Of a stretch of 64,000 nt of DNA, positions 50,792-61,187 are shown one piece after another. Both the position numbers and the translations under genes were made by a program. The notes under the pieces were generated by a model, which did no database searches, was not told the DNA's origin, and saw nothing but the letters and a program-made list of their open reading frames with translations. Position 1 is the stretch's first letter. Every line of letters starts with the position of its first letter. This DNA comes from Lachnospiraceae bacterium (GTDB taxonomy: Bacteria; Bacillota; Clostridia; Lachnospirales; Lachnospiraceae). The stretch covers positions 1-64,000 of the forward strand of contig CAJTIU010000027.1 in the NCBI GenBank assembly GCA_910576335.1. Direction: 5' to 3'.

Positions 50792-51146
50792 AAAGACTGA
50801 GATTAATGTAGTAAGATGGTAAATTGTTCATCTTGAAATTGTAGAGATTAGATGATATAATTACCACTGGTTTATGAGAGTAGTTTGAACAACAACTGTT
50901 GGTTCTTAAACCAAAGGAAGAGTGATGGATATGCAGATTGTGTATACTGTGGGTAGAGGGAGTCCAGGGAGAAAAGAATTCACGAATCATGGTGTGATGG
51001 TCCCTTGAGAAATGATTAGGGAAATTATGACACAATAAATTTGTATATAGGTAATTCGACATATAACTGCACTGATCTCATGAAAAGTATTTGGTATTGT
51101 CAAAGAATATATTTGAATTTTAAGCAGAACGGGGGATACGAATGCC
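50792..51146. other. Intergenic border of the AT-rich glycan cassette
   Basis: About 355 nt with no supported gene; stops occur in all frames. Base composition shifts here from the moderate G+C of the rfb genes to A/T-rich DNA, which continues to about 63.5 kb. The end contains the leader of the pssD-like gene with a GGGGGAT site. Confidence 0.5.
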
Positions 51147-51596
51147 ATGAAGATTTGTTTAGTTGGATCATCTGGCGGACATTTGGCACATTTATATATG
51201 TTAAAGCCTTTTTGGCAGAATAAGGAGCGATTTTGGGTGACATTTGATAAGGAGGATGCAAGAAGTCTGCTAAAAGAGGAAAAAATGTATTCTTGTTATT
51301 ATCCCAGCAATCGCAGCATAAAAGCTCTTATTATCAACACAGTAAAAGCCTTAAAAATTATTCCAAAAGAAAAGCCAAATTTTATTATTACTTCTGGAGC
51401 TGCACCTGCAATCCCCTTTTTTTATATAGGAAAGTTATTTGGCACAAAAAACATTTATATAGAAGTGTTTGATCGTATAGATGCACCTACGATTAGCGGA
51501 AGATTATGTTATCCCGTTACAGATAAGTTCATTGTCGAATGGGAAGAAATGCTAAAGGTCTATCCAAAAGCTATTAATTTGGGAAGTATTTTTTAG
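51147..51596 (+). CDS. pssD: Alg14/PssD-like glycosyltransferase subunit
   Basis: A 149-residue protein of the Alg14/PssD family, the membrane-recruiting half of a two-part glycosyltransferase. It has the N-terminal glycine loop GSSGGHLAHLYML, the conserved NFIITSGAAPAIPFFYIGKL and EVFDRIDAPTISGRL. It pairs with the PssE-like protein of the next gene to add the second sugar of the repeat unit. The genes are 15 nt apart. Confidence 0.88.
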   Translation: MKICLVGSSGGHLAHLYMLKPFWQNKERFWVTFDKEDARSLLKEEKMYSCYYPSNRSIKALIINTVKALKIIPKEKPNFIITSGAAPAIPFFYIGKLFGTKNIYIEVFDRIDAPTISGRLCYPVTDKFIVEWEEMLKVYPKAINLGSIF

Positions 51597-51611
51597 ATAG
51601 GTGGTAAATAT

Positions 51612-52115
51612 ATGATATTTGTAACTGTGGGCACACATGAACAGCAGTTTAACAGGCTAGTGGAGTACATGGATAATTTAAAGAAAAATACAGCAATTAG
51701 CGAAAAGGTGATTATCCAAACGGGATATAGTACATATGAGCCTAAGTATTGTGAATGGAGGAAATTGTTTCCTTATGAACAGATGATAAAGCTAGTAACT
51801 GATGCAAGGATTGTCATAACACACGGCGGACCGTCAAGTTTCATATTGCCTCTGCAGATCGGGAAAGTTCCTATTGTTGTGCCAAGGCAGAAAAAATATG
51901 ATGAACATGTGAATGAGCACCAAATGACATTTTGTAATGAAGTGGGCAAACGTTATGGAAATATTATCACAGTTACAGAGATAGATAAGCTAGAAAAGCT
52001 AATACTTAATTACGAAAATATTGTATGCGACATGAAATTTAAAACCACAAGTAATAATAGTAGATTTAATAATGAATTAGAAAAAATAGTTGATCAACTG
52101 ATGAAAAATGAATAA
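51612..52115 (+). CDS. pssE: Alg13/PssE-like glycosyltransferase subunit
   Basis: A 167-residue catalytic partner of PssD, equivalent to the C-terminal half of MurG-type enzymes. MIFVTVGTHEQQFNRLVEYM opens the protein. The donor-binding region is ITHGGPSSFILPLQIGKVPI, then VVPRQKKYDEHVNEHQ. The pair usually transfers GlcNAc, glucose or galactose from UDP donors. Confidence 0.9.
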   Translation: MIFVTVGTHEQQFNRLVEYMDNLKKNTAISEKVIIQTGYSTYEPKYCEWRKLFPYEQMIKLVTDARIVITHGGPSSFILPLQIGKVPIVVPRQKKYDEHVNEHQMTFCNEVGKRYGNIITVTEIDKLEKLILNYENIVCDMKFKTTSNNSRFNNELEKIVDQLMKNE

Positions 52116-52198
52116 AAACCACGCTAATAAACTGAAGCAGAACTACTGCGATAAATTAATTGAAAAAGTTTTTGATTTAAGAAAGGTTACGTAGAAAA

Positions 52199-53371
52199 AT
52201 GAATTATTTGATTCAAGCTTTTGCATGTTCTCCTAATTTAGGCGGGGAATATGCCGTTTCATGGGGATGGATATCCCATTTGGATCGAGTAGTGAATGAA
52301 AAAGATTGTATTTATGTTTTGTCTTGTACATTATCACAGAATGAAATAGATGAAGCCAGTCTAAAGCATGTCAAATTGGTTATTGTCAGCGGGATGGAGA
52401 AATATAACTTTTTGAACTACAATAAAATGTACTATGAAATTTGGCAAAGAAAAGCTTACAAGATTGTCAAGAATATGAATCTGAAAATAGACGTATGCCA
52501 TATGTATTCATTATCTGATTTTAGGCAACCAGGCTTTTGGAGCAGTCTAAAGAACTCCTTTACAATATTAGGACCTGTTGGAGGAGGGCAAATCTGTCCT
52601 AATTGTTTACGAAGTTACGATAATAATAAAGGAAGAATCAGAGAGGTTGTAAATTTATTTTTGATTTGGAATCCATTTTGGAGAATCAAGGTGCATAAAT
52701 ATTCGGTTATATATGCATGTAATAGAGAAACTTTAAAATATTTCAAATATGCCCGTTTCTTACCGGATGTACCATTAAATGACAATTTTCTAAACTTAGA
52801 AATTGAAGAACGAAACAATACTAAGATAACTATAATTTGCGTTGGAAGACTGATTAATAAAAAGGGATTCTTATTTTTATTAGATGTATTGTCACAAGTA
52901 AAAACAAAATATGATTTTAAAGTGTTAATCTATGGAAGCGGAGAGCAAAAAGACTTATTAGAACAAAGGATATTTGAATATAGGTTACAATCAAAAGTTT
53001 TCTTAAAAGGATCAATTCCATATGATAAAGTTTCTGAAATATATAGGTCAGGAGATCTATTTGTTTTGCCGTCACTACGCGAAAGCGGTGGAAGTGTATT
53101 AATCGAGGCAATGGCTCATAAATTGCCAATAGTGGCTTTGGACATGTCCTTATCTTCCATTTTAAAAGAGAAAAGATGTGGCTATTTTGTGAATACAAAA
53201 CAACCAAAAGAAAACTTGATAAAAGAGTTTGCCCGGAATCTTGAGACTCTTATAGAAGATGAAAATTTACGGAAATTTTTTGGAAACAACGGATACCTTT
53301 ATGTCAACAGAGAATTAAATTGGGAAAGTATGATAGACAAAGTATATGGTAACTTTATTTATAATAATTAA
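52199..53371 (+). CDS. Family 4 glycosyltransferase
   Basis: A 390-residue GT-B enzyme of the GT4 type. The C-terminal donor domain has ICVGRLINKKGFLFLLDVLS, the acidic motif ESGGSVLIEAMAHKLPIVAL (an E-x7-E pattern) and SLRESGG. The N-terminal domain (QAFACSPNLGGEYAVSWGWI) should bind the lipid-linked acceptor. Sugar and linkage cannot be read from the sequence. AAGAAAGG lies before the ATG. Confidence 0.9.
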   Translation: MNYLIQAFACSPNLGGEYAVSWGWISHLDRVVNEKDCIYVLSCTLSQNEIDEASLKHVKLVIVSGMEKYNFLNYNKMYYEIWQRKAYKIVKNMNLKIDVCHMYSLSDFRQPGFWSSLKNSFTILGPVGGGQICPNCLRSYDNNKGRIREVVNLFLIWNPFWRIKVHKYSVIYACNRETLKYFKYARFLPDVPLNDNFLNLEIEERNNTKITIICVGRLINKKGFLFLLDVLSQVKTKYDFKVLIYGSGEQKDLLEQRIFEYRLQSKVFLKGSIPYDKVSEIYRSGDLFVLPSLRESGGSVLIEAMAHKLPIVALDMSLSSILKEKRCGYFVNTKQPKENLIKEFARNLETLIEDENLRKFFGNNGYLYVNRELNWESMIDKVYGNFIYNN

Positions 53372-53415
53372 AAAGTAAGTATATTTTATCAGAATATTTA
53401 TGGTTGGAAATTGTT

Positions 53416-54318
53416 ATGACAAAGAATGTTTTAGTAATTATAGCTACGTATAATGGCGGAAAATATCTGGCAGAGCAACTTGAAAGTGTCCTTTATCAAG
53501 AAAATGTTAATGTCAGTATCCTTGTAAGAGATGATGCTTCAAGCGATGACACGCAAATTATTTTAAATTCGTATAAAGATGCCGGAAAACTGGAATGGTA
53601 CACAGGAAATCATTTAAATGCAGCAAGAAGTTTTTGGGATTTGATGAAGAAATGTAACAAATATGATTTTGATTACGTGGCGTTTTGTGATCAAGATGAT
53701 GTATGGGACAAAGATAAATTATATGTAGCTGTCACCCATTTAAATACTATCGAACAAGATACCCCTTCCCTGTATTATTGCGGACAAAGATTAGTAGATA
53801 GCAGCTTGGATTTTATTAGTTCTCATAAACTAAATAGGAACAGATCATTATTAGCTAGATTTGTTATTTCTGATATTGCAGGTTGCACAGCAGTATTTAA
53901 TAAATCTCTCCTAAAGTCTGTAGTTAAATACGAGCCTAAGTATTTGCAAATGCATGATACATGGATTTTGAAGGTTTGTCTTTGTCTAGGGGGGAAGGTT
54001 TTTGTTGATCCAGATATGCATATTAACTACAGACAACATAGCAACAATGCAATTGGACTGGTGAGAGGACTGTGCGGTTACATAAGGCTAGTAAATTTCC
54101 ATATTAGCAAAAATCATATCGAGCAACAAATGCTTGAATTAAAAAAAGGATATTCTGAGCATATGGTAAAAGAATATAAAGAGTTAGTTGAATATATTTG
54201 TGAATATAGATCAAATAAAAAGTATAAGAAAAAATTATTAGACTTTAATTATATTAATTTTTGTAACAAAGGGTTAAATCTTACGTACTGGCTGAAAGTA
54301 AAAACAAATAAATTATGA
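53416..54318 (+). CDS. Family 2 glycosyltransferase, rhamnosyltransferase-like
   Basis: A 300-residue GT-A enzyme. NVLVIIATYNGGKYLAEQLE opens the fold, DDASSDDT and the metal-binding DQDDVW follow, and AGCTAVFNKSLL and HDTWILKVCLCLGG complete the set seen in rhamnosyl-type GT2 proteins. That would fit the dTDP-rhamnose genes, but specificity is inferred. ATG 53416 is preferred to TTG 53404. The stop overlaps the next start by 4 nt. Confidence 0.85.
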   Translation: MTKNVLVIIATYNGGKYLAEQLESVLYQENVNVSILVRDDASSDDTQIILNSYKDAGKLEWYTGNHLNAARSFWDLMKKCNKYDFDYVAFCDQDDVWDKDKLYVAVTHLNTIEQDTPSLYYCGQRLVDSSLDFISSHKLNRNRSLLARFVISDIAGCTAVFNKSLLKSVVKYEPKYLQMHDTWILKVCLCLGGKVFVDPDMHINYRQHSNNAIGLVRGLCGYIRLVNFHISKNHIEQQMLELKKGYSEHMVKEYKELVEYICEYRSNKKYKKKLLDFNYINFCNKGLNLTYWLKVKTNKL

Positions 54319-55292
54319 AATATTTAATTATTGATGATGAACATGAACTATATAAGCAGATGTATGCAGAATTGTTAAGGACAGACTTATACGATGTCGA
54401 AGAAATCCGTAGAATGCGAAAACCTCAAAAATGGAAACTTCTTTACAAGATACACTTTAGTCCTAAATTAAACGCTCATTTTTACATTCCTTTTAAATTT
54501 ATATGGAATTCGTACTATGATTTGAATCACTATAATTTTAAAGATGGCGAACAATATACAGTATTATTTCTTAATGGGTCTGTAAAGGTCCACTATAATA
54601 AATACTTTTTTAAGAAGTTAAAAAAGCGTAATCCCAATGTAAAGTTAGTTTTGATTATGTATGATTCCGTTAAGCATGCACGTTCTGTTCAAACGCTGAA
54701 AATGTTTGATGTTTTTGATACAGTATTTTCTTTTGATGAAGAGGATTGTTACAGGTATGGATTTAAGAGATTGTATTCTACATTTTCCATACCTGACTTT
54801 GTGGAAGAAGATAAGACACTTAAGAGTGCAGCGTTTTTTATTGGAAGAGGAGATGACAGAACTAATCTGTTGAAAAAGATATTCAAAAAAGTCACGGCAG
54901 CAATAGATGGCTGTAGATTTTATATTACCGATGTAGATGAAGAAGATATAGAAGAAATAAAGGATGTTATATTTAATCAAAGAATGGCATATTGTGATGA
55001 ATTAAGAATGGCATATAACACGGACTGTATTATTGAGATAGTCCGGGATGGACAAAATGGTATTTCGCTTAGAACTTGCGAGGCCGTAGCCTTTCGCAAA
55101 AAACTTATTACAAATAACAAGAGCATAGCCAAAATGCCTTTTTATAATCCGCAATTTATGAAGATTATATCGGATGAAAATGATATAGATTTGGATTTTA
55201 TAAGGAGTTTAGTGAATGTAGATTATGGTGAACGGAACTACTTCAGCCCACTCTTAATATTAAAACAATTAGAAGAATTGAATGGACGGTAA
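54315..55292 (+). CDS. Capsule-locus protein, possible glycosyltransferase
   Basis: A 325-residue soluble protein I cannot place firmly. LKKRNPNVKLVLIMYDSV and the late RDGQNGISLRTCEAVAFRKK resemble the two halves of GT-B-type transferases seen in capsule loci: an acceptor-domain strand and a donor-side ExxxGIS-like loop. FIGRGDDRTNLLKKIFKKV would be the inter-domain start. It overlaps the preceding transferase gene by 4 nt and is 2 nt from the next, so it belongs to the assembly line. Confidence 0.55.
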   Translation: MKYLIIDDEHELYKQMYAELLRTDLYDVEEIRRMRKPQKWKLLYKIHFSPKLNAHFYIPFKFIWNSYYDLNHYNFKDGEQYTVLFLNGSVKVHYNKYFFKKLKKRNPNVKLVLIMYDSVKHARSVQTLKMFDVFDTVFSFDEEDCYRYGFKRLYSTFSIPDFVEEDKTLKSAAFFIGRGDDRTNLLKKIFKKVTAAIDGCRFYITDVDEEDIEEIKDVIFNQRMAYCDELRMAYNTDCIIEIVRDGQNGISLRTCEAVAFRKKLITNNKSIAKMPFYNPQFMKIISDENDIDLDFIRSLVNVDYGERNYFSPLLILKQLEELNGR

Positions 55293-55294
55293 AT

Positions 55295-56326
55295 ATGTTA
55301 TTTAGTATTGTTGTTCCTGTTTATAACGTGGAAAAGTACATCAACGAATGCCTGGAATCAATTATTGTACAAGTTGAAGAATTCTCTGGTGACTGTGAAG
55401 TTTTACTGATTGATGACGGTTCAACAGACTTAAGCGGGCAGATCTGTGATCAATATCAGCTTGAATACCCCAAATTTATAAAAGTCTATCACAATCAAAA
55501 CCAGGGGCTTCTTTTGACCAGAAGATTCGGTTATAGGTATGCCAAAGGAGATTATATTATTAATTGTGATTCTGATGATGTATTGGAGAGGGAGATGTTG
55601 GAAAATCTTTCAAGAGCAATCTATACCTATAATCAACCAGATATGATTTTATTTAATTTTAATAAATATGATGGAAAAAATAAATCTGTCGCTTTTTCCA
55701 ATATTTTTTCGACCTCCCCTGTTAGTGAAGTATCAAAAGCAGATATTCTGACAAAATTTATGTTGGGATACAGTGTAGTTAGTGTTTGGAGCGGAGTTTG
55801 CAAAAAATCTTGTATTGATATTTCCGCTAATTATTCTCCTTATGCCTGGATTAGCAATGGCGAGGATAGCCTACAAAAAATAGAACAATTTAAAATGTCT
55901 AAATCTTATGTTTATATAAATAAACCACTATACAATTATCGCATAGGTGTTGGTATGACGGGAAATTTTAATGAAAATTATTACAAAGGATTTTCGGCCA
56001 TATTTGAAAGGATAAAAAATATAGAGAAAGATATTCCTGATTTTGAAAGATTGATGGCAGTCAAAGTTCTTAGTACAGCTGGAAGGGCGGTTACCCAGTT
56101 AAGATATGATGGAAATAAAAATCGGAGAATTCATACCCAGTATCTAACGAACATTCAAAAAGATAAATTTTTCAGGAAATATATATTAGATCTTTCGAAA
56201 GTTCAGAATTATATACAGAAAAACCATTTTATTCTACTTTTATTTTTAAAATACAAATTATATTTTTTGATTAATTGTGCGTTAAATTTCAAAAATAAAT
56301 TTAGTGAAAAAGAGGATAATCATTAA
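55295..56326 (+). CDS. Family 2 glycosyltransferase
   Basis: A 343-residue GT-A enzyme. FSIVVPVYNVEKYINECLES opens it, LLIDDGSTDLSGQICD binds the nucleotide, and INCDSDDVLEREML supplies the DxD-type metal site. The C-terminal part is helical with a hydrophobic, lysine-rich end (FILLLFLKYKLYFLINCALN), likely membrane-associated. Specificity unknown. The final stop overlaps the next ATG by one base. Confidence 0.9.
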   Translation: MLFSIVVPVYNVEKYINECLESIIVQVEEFSGDCEVLLIDDGSTDLSGQICDQYQLEYPKFIKVYHNQNQGLLLTRRFGYRYAKGDYIINCDSDDVLEREMLENLSRAIYTYNQPDMILFNFNKYDGKNKSVAFSNIFSTSPVSEVSKADILTKFMLGYSVVSVWSGVCKKSCIDISANYSPYAWISNGEDSLQKIEQFKMSKSYVYINKPLYNYRIGVGMTGNFNENYYKGFSAIFERIKNIEKDIPDFERLMAVKVLSTAGRAVTQLRYDGNKNRRIHTQYLTNIQKDKFFRKYILDLSKVQNYIQKNHFILLLFLKYKLYFLINCALNFKNKFSEKEDNH

Positions 56327-57351
56327 TGGATAAAATACTGACAATTAGCATTGCCGCATATAATGCTGAGCATGATATAGGTAGATGTTTAGAATCTTTA
56401 ATTGCATTAGGTATGCCAAATTATTTAGACATAATTGTTGTTAACGACGGCTCAAAAGATAGAACCAAAGAAATCGTAGAACACTATATACAAGAACATG
56501 GAAATTTTATAAGACTAATTAATAAAAAAAATGGTGGTCATGGTTCCACAATTAATACAAGTATTCAATTGGCTGTTGGTAAATATTATAAAATTTTGGA
56601 TTCCGATGATTGGGTCGAAACTGAAAATTTAAAAAAGTTAGTCGAATATCTTGTTCAAAACGATGTTGACTTAGTATTAAATCCGTACCATGAGGTTTCT
56701 TATTTAAATCACGCTGATAGGAAACTTCTGACGCCCATTAAAAATGGAGTGGAGTATGAAAAAATATATAACATAGAAGATTCTAATGAAAATGGCAGAA
56801 TAACACCTTTTATGCACTCTTTAACTTATAAGACATCCTGCATTAAATCAATGGGACCAATTATAGATGAGAATTGTTTTTACGTAGATATGGAGTATTG
56901 TATTTTTCCCCTTATCTATATTAAGAATTTTGTATGTCTTGCCTTTCCTGTATATGAGTATTTGCTAGGTTCACAGACACAAAGCGTGAGTATGGAAAAC
57001 ATGATCAAACGGAGAGAGCAACATCTCAAAGTCACAAAGCGAATCATTCATTTTGGAAATGCCAATGAATCCAAAATGAAAGCTTCCATTCGGGAAATGG
57101 TAATGCTGAGAATAAAGTATGCTGTTTACCAACAATATAGAATATATCTATGCATGGCATCTAAAACAGCTGGCAGGGAAATGAAAGAATTTGATTCATG
57201 GTTAAAGGGGCAAAACTTCGATTTATATAAAGGGCCTCATGGAAAACAAATGAAGTTGATTTCCCTTATAAGGATGAGTAATTTTAAACTTTATTCACCA
57301 GTTGCACATATTGCGAAAAGAGTTATTGGAGTTCAAAAAATAGATGAATAG
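56326..57351 (+). CDS. Family 2 glycosyltransferase
   Basis: A 341-residue GT-A enzyme. ILTISIAAYNAEHDIGRCLE and IIVVNDGSKDRTKEIVEHY form the nucleotide site, and KILDSDDWVETENL the metal site. NKKNGGHGSTINTSIQ is typical of this branch. Its C-terminal domain differs from the previous enzyme, so the two probably add different sugars. Specificity unknown. Confidence 0.9.
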   Translation: MDKILTISIAAYNAEHDIGRCLESLIALGMPNYLDIIVVNDGSKDRTKEIVEHYIQEHGNFIRLINKKNGGHGSTINTSIQLAVGKYYKILDSDDWVETENLKKLVEYLVQNDVDLVLNPYHEVSYLNHADRKLLTPIKNGVEYEKIYNIEDSNENGRITPFMHSLTYKTSCIKSMGPIIDENCFYVDMEYCIFPLIYIKNFVCLAFPVYEYLLGSQTQSVSMENMIKRREQHLKVTKRIIHFGNANESKMKASIREMVMLRIKYAVYQQYRIYLCMASKTAGREMKEFDSWLKGQNFDLYKGPHGKQMKLISLIRMSNFKLYSPVAHIAKRVIGVQKIDE

Positions 57352-57453
57352 GAGATACGATATAAACAATATATCCCATTGACCTTGAACCAAAAATGTA
57401 TTGCGCTATTTTATGAAAATTGTCATTGGAATTGATGTTTATCAAGATAAATT

Positions 57454-58632
57454 ATGTATTATAATTTAAAAATAAAAAGAAATGAATTATTTTATTTTGT
57501 GGCACTCTTTATGCAGGCATTCGCGAATACAGTAATTTCGAATTCGTATTTATTCGGAAAAGGTGTCTATAGATTTACAATTAGCAACTATATATTATAC
57601 ATATCAGCACTGCTTTTTTTAATATCATTTTGTTTAAAACAGACAAGATTGGCATATATACTATTGCAATTTTCGATAGGAATTATTGCTTTAGTTGTAG
57701 CTGATAATATTAGTAGTATCGGATTTGGAGTTTCAGTTTTAGCAATTATAGCATCTGTAAATATTGATTTTAAGAAAATCGTCAAATGGTGTCTTTTCAT
57801 TAATTGCTTTTGTCTTGTAATTGTGATAATGCCTAGTCTTATAGGAATCATCCCAAATGAAACATATAGTCATTTTGATTCAACAGCATATTCTCTTGGA
57901 TTTAGTTATTATTCAAATGCTCCATATATTATTTTTATGATAACAATCTTGGGATATTGGTTATTACGAACAAAAAAGCAAGAAAAATTTTTTCTATTAT
58001 TCAGTTCGCTGATCCAGTATATTGTTTATAAAATATGTACCGTACGATTGATCTTTTATCTTTATATTGTTTTTCTTATTTTGGTATTCATGTCCCGGTG
58101 GCTGAATATAGAAAAGAAACATAAAATTATAACGTTTCTATCTGCTTTTATGTTTCCAGTTGCGGTATTGATTACAGTAATTGGATCCCTAAAGGTAAAT
58201 ACTTCGTCTTTTTGGACAAAAATTAATGAATTTTTTAATTCCAGATTAATCATGAATTTCACGGGGTTTATGCGATATGGAGTAAAGCTGCTTGGACAAA
58301 AAATCGAAACATCACAAGAATATTGGGATTTAAATCATATAAATCATTATTTTTATATAGACTCAGCATATGCTTATATACTTATATGTTACGGAATTAT
58401 TTTCTCATTTATACTTATAACTGCTTATTCCGTATTGTCTTATTATGCAGCAAAAACGAATAATATTAAGCTTCTTATATGGTGTATAGTTATATGTGTA
58501 TTTTCATTGATTAATAATATAATATTTAACATTTCCTTGAATCCGCTACCAATTCTAGCCATTAATATATTGCTAGACAATGCTATTCGAAGGAAAAAAC
58601 GCTTAGAGGCATTTCAAATAAAAAATTATTAA
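57454..58632 (+). CDS. Wzy-like polysaccharide polymerase
   Basis: A 392-residue very hydrophobic protein with about ten membrane helices and few recognisable residues, as usual for Wzy polymerases. A large loop near residues 255-290 (NSRLIMNFTGFMRYGVKLLG) matches the external catalytic loop area, and the NHINHYFYIDSAYAYILICY segment resembles the DNxYL-type end block of EpsG/Wzy proteins. Its place next to the flippase supports the call. The start lacks a clear ribosome site. Confidence 0.75.
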   Translation: MYYNLKIKRNELFYFVALFMQAFANTVISNSYLFGKGVYRFTISNYILYISALLFLISFCLKQTRLAYILLQFSIGIIALVVADNISSIGFGVSVLAIIASVNIDFKKIVKWCLFINCFCLVIVIMPSLIGIIPNETYSHFDSTAYSLGFSYYSNAPYIIFMITILGYWLLRTKKQEKFFLLFSSLIQYIVYKICTVRLIFYLYIVFLILVFMSRWLNIEKKHKIITFLSAFMFPVAVLITVIGSLKVNTSSFWTKINEFFNSRLIMNFTGFMRYGVKLLGQKIETSQEYWDLNHINHYFYIDSAYAYILICYGIIFSFILITAYSVLSYYAAKTNNIKLLIWCIVICVFSLINNIIFNISLNPLPILAINILLDNAIRRKKRLEAFQIKNY

Positions 58633-58707
58633 CCCAAGATATATTTACTTTGAAAACAGATTAAATAAAGCAAATAATAATTGGCAGGAATATTAAAAGG
58701 TGAAATA

Positions 58708-60171
58708 ATGGATAAGAGCCCAGGTATTAAAAAAAATTATCTATATAGATTATTATATGACATCTTAACGATGATTACACCGTTTATAACTGCCCCATAT
58801 GTATCACGAGTGTTAGGAGCAGATGGTATTGGTATTTATAGTTATACGCAGTCCTATATGACTTATTTAAGCATGTTCGCAGTGTTGGGAACTGCATCAT
58901 ATGGTACGAGGGAAATCGCACGATGCAGGAATGATAAATACGAATATTCCAAAAAGTTTTGGGAAATCGAATTATTAACTGTATTTACGACATCCATTTG
59001 TTTATTAATTTGGCTAGGAATTATCATATTTGTAAAAAAATATCAGATTTATTTTGTAGCCCTTGTTCCCTCTTTGTTTGCGGCAATGTTTGATATTTCA
59101 TGGTTTTATACGGGATGTGAAACTATTGGTTATATGATTTTAGGAAATTCTATTTGGAAATTGTTGGGAGTAGTCTGTATATTTTTAGTTATTAAAAATA
59201 ATAATGATCTTTTTTTATATATTTTAATAAACACGACAATGTTATTGAGCGCCAATTTGTCGATGTGGATATTTCTTCCTAAGATGCTTATAAGGATAAA
59301 TGTAAAGGAGCTTAATTTTAAAATACATTTTAAGGAAACTTTGATATATTTTATACCAACAATTGCAACGTCTATATATACTGTTCTAGATAAAACTTTA
59401 ATTGGCGCAATTACCCAGAATGAATACGAAAATGGGTATTATGAGCAGGCAACAAAAATAATTAATATGGCCAAAACAGCTGTCTTTGGTGCTGTTAATT
59501 CCGTAATGGGGGCAAGAATTTCGTTCCTATTTTCTGAAAATAGAGTTAATGAGATAAAACAAAGGCTCCGCAAATCTGTGGATTTTATATTACTACTCGG
59601 ATTTGGTGCAATGTTTGGAATTATAGGCGTTTCTCAAACATTCGTTCCTGTTTTCTTTGGCGAAGGCTATGAGGCAGTAATTAATATATTATATTGTATG
59701 TCTCCGCTGATTATTATAATTGGTATAAGTAATTGCTTGGGAGCACAATACTATACCCCTGCTGGATTAAGAGCAGAAAGTGCCAAATATATTATTATCG
59801 GATCATTTGTAAACCTAATAATGAATTTAATTTTTATTCCCACACTTGGTTCCATTGGGGCTACAGTTGGCTCCATTATTGCCGAACTGACAATCGCTAT
59901 TTTATATCTTATTAGGTGTAATGGATATTTAACAGTCAATTATATATGTATTGTTAGCTATAAAAGAGTATTGGCTGGTATAGTAATGTCTTTAGCAGTA
60001 TATTTTATAGGTAAGTTTTGGAAAAACCCAGGAGTCACATCGTTAATAGTTCAAATTATCACTGGTGCTTCATTATACTTTACTTTGCTTTTCATTTTGA
60101 AGGACAAGCTTCAAACTGAATTTACTCAAATAATAATTAAGAAAATTCTTTATAGAGGTGTTAAAAATTAG
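58708..60171 (+). CDS. Wzx-type repeat-unit flippase
   Basis: A 487-residue membrane protein with about twelve to fourteen helices of the MATE/PST (Wzx) family. The opening YLYRLLYDILTMITPFITAP and YVSRVLGADGIGIYSYTQSY are diagnostic. It flips the lipid-linked unit across the membrane for the polymerase. ATG 58708 with AAAGGTGA is chosen over TTG 58681. Confidence 0.92.
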   Translation: MDKSPGIKKNYLYRLLYDILTMITPFITAPYVSRVLGADGIGIYSYTQSYMTYLSMFAVLGTASYGTREIARCRNDKYEYSKKFWEIELLTVFTTSICLLIWLGIIIFVKKYQIYFVALVPSLFAAMFDISWFYTGCETIGYMILGNSIWKLLGVVCIFLVIKNNNDLFLYILINTTMLLSANLSMWIFLPKMLIRINVKELNFKIHFKETLIYFIPTIATSIYTVLDKTLIGAITQNEYENGYYEQATKIINMAKTAVFGAVNSVMGARISFLFSENRVNEIKQRLRKSVDFILLLGFGAMFGIIGVSQTFVPVFFGEGYEAVINILYCMSPLIIIIGISNCLGAQYYTPAGLRAESAKYIIIGSFVNLIMNLIFIPTLGSIGATVGSIIAELTIAILYLIRCNGYLTVNYICIVSYKRVLAGIVMSLAVYFIGKFWKNPGVTSLIVQIITGASLYFTLLFILKDKLQTEFTQIIIKKILYRGVKN

Positions 60172-60211
60172 AAAAGATAGATCAGAAAGATGCTAAGGAG
60201 GAAACATTACC

Positions 60212-61153
60212 ATGAATCTGCCTATAAAAATCAATCTTCCTAATGGATTTCTTGACACGGAGGAAAGATGCGGTTATACAGTCAGACACGAAATAAAGGC
60301 TGCCTGGGCAGTTGAGTTGGATTTATTAGTTGAACTTGATAGAGTTTGTAAGAAATATGAAATTAAGTATTTTGCTGATGGCGGAACAATTCTTGGTGCA
60401 GTTCGACATAAAGGTTTTATACCTTGGGATGATGATATAGATATTGCAATGGATAGAAATGAGTATATTAAATTGTGTAAACATCAAAATGAATTTAAGG
60501 CTCCTTATTTTTTTCAAACAAATTATACTGATCCATGCAGCTTGCGTGGACATGCACAGCTAAGGAATAGTTTGACTACGGGCGCCTTAAAAAGTGAAGC
60601 CAGGAATACTCCTTTCAACCAAGGAATTTTTATTGATATTTTTCCATTGGACCGGGTGCCAAATGATGAATTGGAGTTTCAAAAACAAAAAAACACATTA
60701 TCCAAATTAAAGAAGGCCGCAGATATTATTGGAAGGGGTAAATATGACTATAATTTTAACACAACGGTATCATCTTGTGTAAAAAAATTGATATCATTAG
60801 GCTTTACTCCTTTTGGAATGTCAAAGTATATTTCGGGCTATTTCTTTGATAAATTTGATAAAGAATGTCAAATCTATAACAAGGATGATACAAAACTGAT
60901 TTCATTACTAAGCTTTCAATGTACATGGAAGAGATTGTTACGTGATAGAGCTGCATATGATAACTGTTTAATGATGCCCTTCGAATTCCTGGATATTCCA
61001 GTTCCGATCGGATATGCAGATGTACTTACCAATCTATATGGAGACTATAACAAAATAGTAATGGGTAATAGCGCACATGGAGCCATAATATTTGATCCAT
61101 ATACACCATATAACAAATATCTCAAAGAACATTATGGAAATAAATACTATTAA
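60212..61153 (+). CDS. LicD family phosphotransferase
   Basis: A 313-residue protein of the LicD family, which transfers phosphocholine or a similar phospho-group from a CDP-linked donor to a glycan. The motif is IKYFADGGTILGAVRHKGFI followed by PWDDDIDIAMDR, with the metal-binding DDDID. NQGIFIDIFPLDRVPND is the second block. It lies directly before a cytidylyltransferase-kinase fusion, which could supply the CDP-linked donor. AGGAGG precedes the ATG. Confidence 0.9.
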   Translation: MNLPIKINLPNGFLDTEERCGYTVRHEIKAAWAVELDLLVELDRVCKKYEIKYFADGGTILGAVRHKGFIPWDDDIDIAMDRNEYIKLCKHQNEFKAPYFFQTNYTDPCSLRGHAQLRNSLTTGALKSEARNTPFNQGIFIDIFPLDRVPNDELEFQKQKNTLSKLKKAADIIGRGKYDYNFNTTVSSCVKKLISLGFTPFGMSKYISGYFFDKFDKECQIYNKDDTKLISLLSFQCTWKRLLRDRAAYDNCLMMPFEFLDIPVPIGYADVLTNLYGDYNKIVMGNSAHGAIIFDPYTPYNKYLKEHYGNKYY

Positions 61154-61187
61154 AATTCAAATGATATAAAAAAAGGGGTTCATATAG

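Noticed and set aside
50792-51146. Possible transposase remnant between rfbC and pssD
   Set aside because: Short translated pieces did not match any transposase pattern I know, and no terminal repeats were found.
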